Shown here in pieces: positions 1 to 7,409 of a DNA stretch of 17,392 nucleotides; positions within the stretch are counted from its first letter, which is position 1, and every line of letters begins with the position of its first letter. Source of the DNA: JALOOE01 sp964423545 (GTDB lineage: Bacteria > Chloroflexota > Anaerolineae > CG2-30-64-16); contig CAYRFV010000104.1 of the NCBI GenBank assembly GCA_964423545.1, positions 1 to 17,392 on the forward strand. The letters run 5' to 3'. A model generated the notes under the pieces. It was not told where the DNA came from and made no database searches. It worked only from the letters and a program-made list of their open reading frames with translations. The position numbers and the translations under genes are program-made.

Positions 1-2
1 TC

Positions 3-707
3 GGCATGATCTTCCAGGAACCGATGAGTTCCTTCAGCCCAGTGCATACGATCGGCGACCAGCTCAGCGAGACGATCCTGCTACACCAACCGGTGAGCAA
101 GGACGCAGCCAAGGGCACAGTGCTGGAGATGATGCATCATGTCGGGATCGCCAACCCGGAACGGAACTTCGCGGCCTTCCCGCACCAGCTCAGCGGCGGC
201 ATGCGGCAGCGCGCAATGATCGCCATGGCCCTGATGCTCCGGCCCAGCCTGCTGATCGCTGACGAGCCGACCACCGCGCTCGACGTGACCACGGAGGCGC
301 AGATCCTCCGGCTGATGCGAGACCTCCAGACCGAGCTGGGCATGGCGATCATGTTCATCACGCACGATCTGGGGGTCATAGCCGAGATGGCGGATGACGT
401 CGTGGTCATGTACCTGGGACGCGTGGTTGAATACGCTGAGGTCGATGCGATCTTCCACGATCCGAAGCACCCGTACCTCCGGGCGCTGCTGCGGTCCATC
501 CCGCGCATCGGCGTCAAGACGGGCAGGCGCCTATCCGCCATCGAGGGGATGGTGCCGAATCCGTTGGATCTGCCGCCAGGCTGTCCCTTTCACCCACGCT
601 GTCCGGAATTCATGCCGGGACAGTGCGACGTGCATACGCCACAGGATAGGATGCTGAGCGAGCGGCACACGGTCGCATGTCACCTGTATGGGGGGGAGCG
701 GCCATGA
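3..707 (+). CDS. Opp/Dpp-type ABC transporter ATP-binding protein (OppD/DppD-like), 5' end outside window
   Basis: This is the first of two ATPase subunits of a peptide/oligosaccharide-type ABC importer, a membrane-associated protein that powers uptake. The reading frame is open from the first bases, and the Walker A region is missing, so the gene starts upstream of the window; the Met at 6 is internal. Visible in order are the Q-loop (MIFQEP, immediately at the start), the signature LSGGMRQR, Walker B LLIADEPTTALD, and the H-loop ITHD. The C-terminus has the OppD/DppD extension with PNPLDLPPGCPFHPRCP and further cysteines. In this family that Cys-rich tail is typical and may hold an Fe-S cluster. 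The stop overlaps the next start (ATGA). Binding-protein and permease genes are presumably upstream. The substrate cannot be read from the ATPase; the neighbours suggest oligosaccharides. Confidence 0.93.
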   Translation, partial: GMIFQEPMSSFSPVHTIGDQLSETILLHQPVSKDAAKGTVLEMMHHVGIANPERNFAAFPHQLSGGMRQRAMIAMALMLRPSLLIADEPTTALDVTTEAQILRLMRDLQTELGMAIMFITHDLGVIAEMADDVVVMYLGRVVEYAEVDAIFHDPKHPYLRALLRSIPRIGVKTGRRLSAIEGMVPNPLDLPPGCPFHPRCPEFMPGQCDVHTPQDRMLSERHTVACHLYGGERP

Positions 708-1777
708 GCGGGCCAAAGACAGGCATGCTGGGGCCAGCCCCCGACCGGCAGAAGGGTGAACCAGGCGAGGGCGCCCTGCTGCGGGTCAGCGGACTCAAGA
801 AGCACTTCCCGATCCAGAAGGGTTTCATGCGGCGGACAGCGGGTTATGTCCGAGCCGTGGATGGGGTGGAGTTCTATATCAAGCGCGGGGAGACGTTCGG
901 CCTGGTGGGCGAAAGCGGCTGTGGCAAGACGACCACGGGCCGCTGCTTGCTGCGGGCCATTGAGCCTACGGTGGGACAGGTGCTGTTTCGGGATCAACAG
1001 ATGGGTGAGGTAGATGTCACGCGACTGGACGAGCCGCAACTGCGCGTATTCCGCTGCCATTCGGCGATGATCTTCCAAGACCCCTACTCATCCCTCAACC
1101 CGCGCATGACGCTACTCGATATTGTGGGCGAACCGCTGCTGAACAACGGCGTGCGGGGCCAGGAGCGTCGCGATCGCGTCGAACAGCTCCTCCGGCTCGT
1201 CGGATTGCGACCGGAATACGTCGCCCGCTACCCGCACGCGTTCTCCGGAGGACAGCGACAGCGCATCGGCATCGCTCGCGCGTTGGCGCTGAATCCGCAG
1301 TTCGTCGTCTGCGACGAACCGGTCTCAGCCCTGGATGTCTCGATCCAGGCGCAAACGCTGAACCTGCTGCAGGACCTGCAAGACGAGCTGGGACTCACCT
1401 ACCTGTTCATCGCACATCAGCTCAACGTAGTCGAGCACATCTGCGACCGGGTGGCCGTGATGTATGTCGGCAAGCTGATCGAGATGGCTGACACGGAAGC
1501 CCTGTTTCAGGCTCCCCTTCACCCTTATACTGAGGCCTTGATGGGCGCCGTGCCGCGGCCGGATCCCAGGCTTCGACGCGAACGGCAAGTCCTGGAGGGA
1601 GAGGTGGCTAATCCCGCCAATCCACCCACCGGCTGCTATTTCCACCCGCGCTGCTCCTATGCAGTCGATCGCTGCACCAGCGAGGAGCCGGCACTGCGCG
1701 AACTCCGACCGGAGCATTACGTCAAGTGCCACCGCGCTGAGGAACTCGCGTTGAAGGGAATCGGCGCCTATGCATGA
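704..1777 (+). CDS. Opp/Dpp-type ABC transporter ATP-binding protein (OppF/DppF-like)
   Basis: This is the second ATPase of the same importer, 357 residues. I chose ATG 704 because it overlaps the upstream stop (ATGA) and lies just after a GGGGGGAG ribosome binding site at 691-698; an in-frame ATG at 677 inside the previous gene is less likely. Domains visible are Walker A GESGCGKTT, Q-loop MIFQDPYSSLNP, signature FSGGQRQRIGIARAL, Walker B FVVCDEPVSALD, and the C-terminal oligopeptide-transporter extension with NPPTGCYFHPRC and later cysteines. The H-switch histidine is kept, but the next residue is Gln (IAHQLNVV) where Asp is usual. The gene pairs with the upstream ATPase to give the heterodimeric motor common in this family. 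The next gene starts 9 bp downstream, so importer and sulfatase are probably co-transcribed. Confidence 0.95.
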   Translation: MSGPKTGMLGPAPDRQKGEPGEGALLRVSGLKKHFPIQKGFMRRTAGYVRAVDGVEFYIKRGETFGLVGESGCGKTTTGRCLLRAIEPTVGQVLFRDQQMGEVDVTRLDEPQLRVFRCHSAMIFQDPYSSLNPRMTLLDIVGEPLLNNGVRGQERRDRVEQLLRLVGLRPEYVARYPHAFSGGQRQRIGIARALALNPQFVVCDEPVSALDVSIQAQTLNLLQDLQDELGLTYLFIAHQLNVVEHICDRVAVMYVGKLIEMADTEALFQAPLHPYTEALMGAVPRPDPRLRRERQVLEGEVANPANPPTGCYFHPRCSYAVDRCTSEEPALRELRPEHYVKCHRAEELALKGIGAYA

Positions 1778-1786
1778 GAAGGTAAA

Positions 1787-3145
1787 ATGAAGCAACCCAA
1801 CATCGTCTTCGTTTTTGGCGACCAGTGGCGGGCCCAGGCGACAGGCTACTCGGGCGAGACCACAGTGCAGACGCCGAATCTTGACCGGCTGGCGGGCGAG
1901 AGCCTCAACCTGGTGAATGCCGTGTCGAACTGCCCCCTTTGCACACCGTATCGGGCCAGCCTGCTCACCGGCCAGTATCCGCTGACGCACGGGCTTTTTC
2001 TGAATGATGTGCCGCTCGATCCCAACGCCGTCACCCTGGGCAAGGCATTCGCCTCGGCCGGATACGACACGGCGTACATCGGCAAGTGGCACGTGGACGG
2101 TCATGGCCGCGATGCGGCAATTCCCCCAGAACGACGACAGGGCTTCCAGTTCTGGAAGGTGCTGGAGTGCACGCACGACTACAACCGATCGTCGTACTAT
2201 GACGGAGAGTCAGACCAGTTGCAGTATTGGGACGGCTACGACGCCATTGCGCAGACGCGTGAGGCGCAGCGCTACATTCGGGAGCACCGCGGCAGCGCGC
2301 CCTTCCTTCTGGTGCTCTCCTGGGGCCCCCCGCACAATCCCTATCGGACGGCGCCGGAGCCGTACCGCTCCTGGTACGAGCGCGCGCCCATCCGCCGCCG
2401 GGCCAACGTGCCGCTCAACACCTGGGTCACCGCTTACGATTCCCTGGCTGGCTACTACGCCCATTGCTCTGCGCTCGACGCCTGTGTAGGCGACCTTCTG
2501 CGCACCATCGAAGCGGCGGGCATCACCGACGACACGATCTTCGTGTTCACCTCCGATCACGGAGACGCAGTCGGATGTCACGGTCACGGCAACAAACAGG
2601 CGCCCTGGGACGAATCGATCAGGGTGCCGTTTCTGCTGCGCTATCCGGCCCGTTTCGGGCGGTCACCGCGGGCGGTTGACTGCCTGCTCGGCGCGCCGGA
2701 CATCATGCCCACGCTGCTGAGCTTGGCTGGGCTGTCGATCCCTGGCAGCGTCGAGGGGCTGGACTTCTCGCAACACCTCACAGGCGGGCCAGATCCGTCC
2801 GATGGCGCCGCGTTGATCGCCTGCTACCAGCCGATCGCTGATTGGTGGCGCGGCGAAGGCGGGCGCGAGTACCGGGGGTTGCGCACCAGACGCTACACCT
2901 ATGTTCGCTCGTTGCAGGGCCCGTGGATGCTCTTCGACAATGTCGCTGACCCGTATCAGTTGGATAACCTGGTTGGTGGGACGGAGCAAGCGCACCTGGT
3001 CGGTGCGATGGATGTCTGGCTTCAACGTAAGCTCGAAGCACAAGGGGACGCCTTTCTGCCGGGAATGGAGTACGTGCGCCGCTGGGGCTATGCCGTGGAT
3101 GAGCGGGAGACGGTGATCATCCCGCCCAGCGTATTGGCTCGGTGA
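1787..3145 (+). CDS. Sulfatase 1 (family S1, formylglycine-type arylsulfatase-like)
   Basis: A 452-residue alkaline-phosphatase-superfamily sulfatase that would hydrolyse a sulfate ester, probably on a carbohydrate. Start ATG 1787 follows a GAGAAGG site at 1776-1782. The formylglycine cysteine is Cys52 in the core C-T-P-Y-R, then ASLLTG. Other expected active-site residues are D12, R56, the GKWH pair K100/H102, H183 in PPHNPY, D257/H258 in TSDHGD, and K270. All appear intact, so the enzyme should be active once Cys52 is matured. Tyr at the fourth core position, instead of the common Ser/Ala, marks a sub-branch. The N-terminus begins directly with the first core strand (PNIVFVFGDQ) and has no signal peptide, which indicates a cytoplasmic protein. 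It lies 9 bp after the ABC ATPase gene. The exact sulfated substrate is not predictable from the sequence. Confidence 0.93.
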   Translation: MKQPNIVFVFGDQWRAQATGYSGETTVQTPNLDRLAGESLNLVNAVSNCPLCTPYRASLLTGQYPLTHGLFLNDVPLDPNAVTLGKAFASAGYDTAYIGKWHVDGHGRDAAIPPERRQGFQFWKVLECTHDYNRSSYYDGESDQLQYWDGYDAIAQTREAQRYIREHRGSAPFLLVLSWGPPHNPYRTAPEPYRSWYERAPIRRRANVPLNTWVTAYDSLAGYYAHCSALDACVGDLLRTIEAAGITDDTIFVFTSDHGDAVGCHGHGNKQAPWDESIRVPFLLRYPARFGRSPRAVDCLLGAPDIMPTLLSLAGLSIPGSVEGLDFSQHLTGGPDPSDGAALIACYQPIADWWRGEGGREYRGLRTRRYTYVRSLQGPWMLFDNVADPYQLDNLVGGTEQAHLVGAMDVWLQRKLEAQGDAFLPGMEYVRRWGYAVDERETVIIPPSVLAR

Positions 3146-3195
3146 CGCGGGAACGGGCGCACCTCCCGTGGGGCTTCGAGGGCCTGTCGATCCCC

Positions 3196-4704
3196 ATGAA
3201 CATCATTCTCGTTGAGGCCGACCAGCTCAGTGCCAAATGGCTGGGCTGCTACGGCAATCCGGCGGCGCACACACCGAACCTGGACGCACTGGCCGCTGAG
3301 GGTGTCCGCTTCGAGCACTGCTACGCCAACTTGCCGGTCTGCATGCCCAGCCGGGCGTCGACCCTCACCGGCCGCAGCGCGCAGCACACCGGCGTCTTCT
3401 TCAACGGCTGGGAATTGGGACTCGAACTGCCCACCTTCCCACAACTTCTGCGCGCTGCCGGCGTGCAGACCTTCGGGGTGGGCAAGTTCCACCTGACGCC
3501 CTTCCGCACCACAGTCGGCGTGGATCCNNNNNNNNNNTACAACGATGTAAGCAAGTACGGCTTCGAACGGGCGGAGACCACCGAAGATATCCGGGCGGGC
3601 GACTGGCTTGACTGGGTCGAGCGCGAGCACCCCGACTGCTACGAACAGGCGCTTTCGACCGTATGGGACGAGCCGCACCTGGTTCGCTACGGCGCGGCAG
3701 GCCGCGACCTGAATCCATCCCTCCGCGCAGCCCGCCGGAAGCATCCGCCCCACCCGGCTGCGCCGATGGCCTACCGATCGGTTGTTCCTGAAAGAGCCTG
3801 CCAGACCCACTGGATCATGGATCGCGCACTTGCTTTCATCGAGGCGCGCGACCGCAGCCGCCCCTTCTTTCAGAAGGTTTCCTTCGTCGCACCGCACGAT
3901 CCTTACGACCCACCGGGCCGCTTCCTGGATATGATCGATGCTGGTGCAGTGCCGCCGCCGATCCACCCCACCGATGCAGCACTGCAACCGGCGCTGGAGC
4001 GGTTTCGGACCGTGCCCTATGCACATAGCATGAGTGGGCTTGCCCCGGACGAATGGCAGGTCATGCGCCGCCACTACTTCGCCTCCGTCGCCTTCATCGA
4101 TGAACAGATCGGCCGCTTGCGCGCCGCACTCAGCGAATGGGGATTAGCCGACAACACGATCCTTCTCGTTACGGCCGATCACGGCGACATGCTGGGCGAC
4201 CACGGGCTGCCGACGAAAGGACCGTGGCATTTCGATGCGTGCATGCGCATCCCACTCCTTGTCGCCGGCCCAGGCATCAGACGGGGGAAGGTTGAGCGCC
4301 AGGTGGTCACCAATCTCGACCTTTTTCCGACCATTGTCGACCTTGCGGGCGTCACGCACGAGGTCCCGCTCGAGGGGCTTAGCCTCGCCCCCCTGCTGAC
4401 CGGAGCGAACCCCCTGGCGCGGCCCGATGCTGCGCTTGTCGAGACCTACGGCAGCTACCAGTGCGTTGGTCCTGATGTGGAAGCACGCACGGTCGTGACG
4501 CCACGGGCCCGACTGACCCTCTTTCCCCAACAGGGTGGCATGCTCTTCGATTTGAGCTCCGACCCCCAGGAGCGCGCGAATCTGCTGGGGCGACCGGAGG
4601 TGGCCGGCCTCGAACGCGAGCTCAGGGATCTCATGCTGACCCTGATGGCGCGCCAATACCATCCCCTGCCGCATCGCAACCGCCACCCGCTGGGAAGGCA
4701 TTAG
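3196..4704 (+). CDS. Sulfatase 2 (family S1), containing an assembly gap
   Basis: About 502 residues, counting the ten-N gap as written. The core is C-M-P-S-R with formylglycine Cys49, then ASTLTG. Other active-site residues are D9, R53, K97/H99 (GKFH), H234 (APHDPYD), D328/H329 (TADHGD) and K341, so the active site is complete. I start at ATG 3196 because family members begin with this first strand (NIILVEADQ). A GTG at 3142, overlapping the previous stop, would add 18 residues and would give tighter translational coupling; neither start has a strong ribosome binding site. No signal peptide is seen. The ten Ns at 3528-3537 replace about four codons in a loop after the GKFH motif; the frame is consistent on both sides, but the true gap length is unknown. 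It differs clearly from sulfatase 1, suggesting a different sulfate position. Confidence 0.9.
   Translation: MNIILVEADQLSAKWLGCYGNPAAHTPNLDALAAEGVRFEHCYANLPVCMPSRASTLTGRSAQHTGVFFNGWELGLELPTFPQLLRAAGVQTFGVGKFHLTPFRTTVGVDXXXXYNDVSKYGFERAETTEDIRAGDWLDWVEREHPDCYEQALSTVWDEPHLVRYGAAGRDLNPSLRAARRKHPPHPAAPMAYRSVVPERACQTHWIMDRALAFIEARDRSRPFFQKVSFVAPHDPYDPPGRFLDMIDAGAVPPPIHPTDAALQPALERFRTVPYAHSMSGLAPDEWQVMRRHYFASVAFIDEQIGRLRAALSEWGLADNTILLVTADHGDMLGDHGLPTKGPWHFDACMRIPLLVAGPGIRRGKVERQVVTNLDLFPTIVDLAGVTHEVPLEGLSLAPLLTGANPLARPDAALVETYGSYQCVGPDVEARTVVTPRARLTLFPQQGGMLFDLSSDPQERANLLGRPEVAGLERELRDLMLTLMARQYHPLPHRNRHPLGRH
3528..3537. other. Run of ten Ns (assembly gap)
   Basis: Ten undetermined bases lie inside sulfatase 2. 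The coding frame continues across them if the length is taken literally (GKFHLTP side to YNDVSKYGF side). Both flanks look like one sulfatase, so the join is probably right, but the gap size may be a placeholder. Confidence 0.99.
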
Positions 4705-4732
4705 CTGCGCCTGCCCGACAGGTCGCTTCCCG

Positions 4733-4756
4733 CGATAGACAGGACTCCGACTATCG
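4733..4756. promoter_or_regulatory. Operator-like dyad over the -35 box
   Basis: Perfect 6-bp arms, CGATAG (4733-4738) and CTATCG (4751-4756), are separated by 12 bp. The dyad covers the predicted -35 box and the spacer and stops just before the -10 box. That is where a repressor dimer would block RNA polymerase. No regulator gene lies in the window. Confidence 0.4.
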
Positions 4757-4764
4757 GATATACT
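4736..4764 (+). promoter_or_regulatory. Predicted sigma70-type promoter for the GH116 cluster
   Basis: A -35-like TAGACA (4736-4741) is followed after exactly 17 bp by a -10-like TATACT (4759-4764). Each box matches the housekeeping consensus at five of six positions. It would start transcription near 4771 and leave a leader of about 85 nt before the GH116 start. Confidence 0.6.
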
Positions 4765-4855
4765 TCGACCCGCACCTCATGCGCGCCCGATACGCGGCAG
4801 CGCAGTCGTCGCAAGTCGCCCGCCCGGAACCATCGATCGTCCAGAGGAGTGCGCC

Positions 4856-7381
4856 ATGCACGCAAGCCGAAGGCAGCACAACAGCCCATACGAAGGTGAA
4901 TACCTGAACCATGTCGCCTTTCCCCTTGGCGGAATCGGCGCCGGAATGATCTGCCTGGAGGGCGCCGGGGCCTTATCTCATGTATCGCTGCGCGGCCACC
5001 CCGATGTCTTCCATGAGCCCATGGTCTTTTCGGCGCTTTGCATCAAGGGCCAGCCGAACAGCGCCAGGGTCCTGGAAGGGCCTGTGCCGCGCTGGAAGGT
5101 CTTCTTTCCCTGGGATCAGGCACACGCCGGCGCTGGAAACGGTGGGAGTGGGAAGACATACGGCCTGCCACGCCTGGCGCGCGCCCGGTTCCGGACGAAG
5201 TTCCCGTTCGGCGTCGTCACATTGGAGGACCCTGCGCTGCCTCTCCAGGTCGAGATCACTGGCTGGAGCCCGTTCGTTCCCGGCGATGCCGGCAATTCCA
5301 GTCTGCCCGTGGCTGCGCTGGAGTACCGTTTCTCGAATCGGGGAGTGGAGCCCGTCGAGGCTATCTATTCGTTCCACTCCCGCAACTTCATGGCGCCCAG
5401 GCGGCTCGGCCGCTCGGCCGAGCCGCGGCGCGACGCAGTGCGGGCCACGGAGAACGGTTTCGTGCTGTATTACGCCGGCTCGCCGGAGCAGCCGTGGGAA
5501 CAGGGCGCATTCAGTGCAACGGTGGATGATCCCGTTACGGTGGTCAACTGCGCCTGGTTTCGCGGCGGCTGGTTCGACCCGCTCACCATCGCCTGGAAGA
5601 GCGTGCAGGACGGAACGACGCCGGAAGCCGGGCCGTTGGCCGACGGAGAACCGAGCCCCGGCGCCAGCCTCTACGTGCCCTTCCGGCTGCAGCCCGGCGA
5701 AGACAAGGTGATCTGCTTGCGCCTGGCCTGGCACGTGCCGGAGACTGATCTGCGCACCGGCAAAGATCCTGAGCATGATTCGCGGGACGTCTGCGGCAAT
5801 GACTGCGCCTGCCATCGGTCGCCCCAACAGCACCGGCCCTGGTACGCGGGCGTCTTTCACGACATCAGCGCCATCACAGCCTACTGGCGCGAGCAGTACG
5901 ACGCTCTGCGCCAGGAGAGTGCTGCGTTTGCGGACTGCTTCTACGACACCACGCTCCCGGCGGAAGTGGTGGAGGCCGTGGCTGCCAATCTGACCATCCT
6001 GAAGTCGCCGACCGTGCTTCGCCAGACCGATGGCCGAATCTGGGCGTGGGAGGGGTGCTTCGACAGCGCAGGCTGCTGTCCGGGCTCGTGCACGCATGTC
6101 TGGAATTATGCTCAGGCGCTGCCGCACCTCTTCCCGGAACTGGAACGAAGCCTGCGCCTGAGCGAGTTCGGGGAGAGTCAAGACCGGCAAGGCCACCAGG
6201 TGTTCCGCACCGGGCTGCCCATCCGGCCGGTCGTGCACGACTTCCATGCGGCCGCGGACGGCCAACTCGGCGGTGTGATGAAAGCGCATCGCGAATGGCG
6301 GGTCAGCGGGGACGCGCTGTGGTTGCATCGCCTCTGGCCAAAGATCAAGGCCAGCCTGGCCTGCTGCATCGAGACATGGGATCCCGACCATCGCGGCTTC
6401 CTGGCGGAGCCGCACCACAACACCTATGACATCGAGTTCTGGGGCCCGGACGGGATGTGCACCTCCTTCTACCTGGGGGCACTGTCAGCCGCGGCGAACA
6501 TGGCCGAGGCGGTCGGCGACGATGCCGCGCTCTATCGTGAACTGCTGGCGCGCGGCCGGGCCTACATGGAGTCGGAGCTGTGGGACGGGGAGTACTTCAT
6601 CCAGCAGATCCAATGGCAAGGTCTGCGCGCGCCCGAACCCGCCGAAGCGCAGTCATTCCAGACCGGATACTCGCCGGAGGCCCGGGTCATCCTGGAACGC
6701 GAAGGGCCCAAGTACCAGTATGGCCGCGGCTGCCTCTCCGATGGCGTGCTCGGCGCCTGGATCGCTGCGTGCTGTGGGGTGGAGGCGTTCCTCGATCCCG
6801 ACAAGGTCGCCAGCCACCTGGTGGCCGTACACCGATACAACTACAGGGCCGACCTCTCGACGCATGCGAATCCGCAGCGTCCCACCTACGCGGTGGGAGA
6901 CGAAGCGGGCCTGCTGCTTTGCACCTGGCCCAAGGGAGGCGAGCTGACCCTGCCATTCGTCTACAGCAATGAGGTCTGGACCGGCATCGAATACCAGGTG
7001 GCGTCTCACCTGATGATGACCGGACATGCGGCGGAAGGACTGGAGATCGTGCGCGCCGTACGCGACCGTTATGATGGCCGGGTGCGCAATCCCTTCGACG
7101 AGTACGAGTGCGGCCATTGGTATGCGCGCGCCCTGGCGTCGTACGGGCTGCTGCAGGGCCTGACAGGCATCCGTTACGACGCGGTTGAGCGCACGCTCTA
7201 CGTGAAGCCGAGCATCGCCGGCGATTTTCGCAGCTTCCTCGCCACGGCCACCGGATACGGCACGGTTGGTGTAAAGGACGGGCAGCCCTTCGTCGAAGTG
7301 AAGCGCGGGACGATCGCGTATCGGCGCCTCGTGTGGGAGCCGGGCCCTATCGAGGCGCTTGCCAGGCCGCGCGAGGCGTAG
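4856..7381 (+). CDS. GH116-family glycoside hydrolase (GBA2/DUF608-type, glucosylceramidase-like)
   Basis: 841 residues, a usual length for GH116. Start ATG 4856 has a clear AGAGGAG site at 4843-4849. The N-terminal beta-sandwich (about residues 15-340) opens with the family hallmark FPLGGIGAGMICLEG. The (alpha/alpha)6 catalytic domain covers about 380-820. Candidate catalytic residues are the nucleophile E399 (IWAWEGCF) and the acid/base D525 (HNTYDIEFWGPDG), assigned by resemblance to characterised GH116 enzymes. Two Cys-rich stretches occur: C313-x3-C317-x-C319-H320, and C401, C407, C408, C412-T-H414 next to the nucleophile. Known members are beta-glucosidases, beta-xylosidases, N-acetylglucosaminidases or glucosylceramidases, so linkage specificity stays open. 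No signal peptide is seen, indicating a cytoplasmic enzyme acting on imported oligosaccharide. It is the first gene after the predicted promoter and is followed 28 bp later by the GH99-like gene. Confidence 0.9.
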   Translation: MHASRRQHNSPYEGEYLNHVAFPLGGIGAGMICLEGAGALSHVSLRGHPDVFHEPMVFSALCIKGQPNSARVLEGPVPRWKVFFPWDQAHAGAGNGGSGKTYGLPRLARARFRTKFPFGVVTLEDPALPLQVEITGWSPFVPGDAGNSSLPVAALEYRFSNRGVEPVEAIYSFHSRNFMAPRRLGRSAEPRRDAVRATENGFVLYYAGSPEQPWEQGAFSATVDDPVTVVNCAWFRGGWFDPLTIAWKSVQDGTTPEAGPLADGEPSPGASLYVPFRLQPGEDKVICLRLAWHVPETDLRTGKDPEHDSRDVCGNDCACHRSPQQHRPWYAGVFHDISAITAYWREQYDALRQESAAFADCFYDTTLPAEVVEAVAANLTILKSPTVLRQTDGRIWAWEGCFDSAGCCPGSCTHVWNYAQALPHLFPELERSLRLSEFGESQDRQGHQVFRTGLPIRPVVHDFHAAADGQLGGVMKAHREWRVSGDALWLHRLWPKIKASLACCIETWDPDHRGFLAEPHHNTYDIEFWGPDGMCTSFYLGALSAAANMAEAVGDDAALYRELLARGRAYMESELWDGEYFIQQIQWQGLRAPEPAEAQSFQTGYSPEARVILEREGPKYQYGRGCLSDGVLGAWIAACCGVEAFLDPDKVASHLVAVHRYNYRADLSTHANPQRPTYAVGDEAGLLLCTWPKGGELTLPFVYSNEVWTGIEYQVASHLMMTGHAAEGLEIVRAVRDRYDGRVRNPFDEYECGHWYARALASYGLLQGLTGIRYDAVERTLYVKPSIAGDFRSFLATATGYGTVGVKDGQPFVEVKRGTIAYRRLVWEPGPIEALARPREA

Positions 7382-7393
7382 GGCCCGCCGCCC

Positions 7394-7401
7394 AAAAGGA
7401 G
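7394..7401 (+). promoter_or_regulatory. Ribosome binding site that decides the GH99-like start
   Basis: AAAAGGAG lies 8 bp before ATG 7410. This argues against the in-frame ATG at 7359, which overlaps the end of the GH116 gene. Confidence 0.75.
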
Positions 7402-7409
7402 CCGAAGCC

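Larger units (their letters stand above)
4705..4855. other. Intergenic regulatory region, 151 bp
   Basis: This gap separates the importer/sulfatase genes from the GH116-led gene cluster. It contains the promoter and dyad listed separately. No convincing terminator with a T-run is seen after sulfatase 2; only a 4-bp CCTG/CAGG dyad occurs at 4711-4723. Confidence 0.7.

Noticed and set aside
1418..1430. H-switch Asp-to-Gln change in the OppF-like ATPase (IAHQL) as a sign of inactivity
   Set aside because: The catalytic histidine is kept and all other ATPase motifs are normal, so it is noted in the gene entry only.
3142..3195. GTG start of sulfatase 2 overlapping the sulfatase 1 stop
   Set aside because: It remains possible for translational coupling, but the added 18 residues are unlike the family start and lack a ribosome binding site. 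I kept 3196 and recorded the alternative.
4973..6418. 481-codon open frame on the minus strand opposite the GH116 gene
   Set aside because: It is antisense to a clear GH116 gene with family motifs, shows no recognisable domain, and is explained by high GC codon bias.
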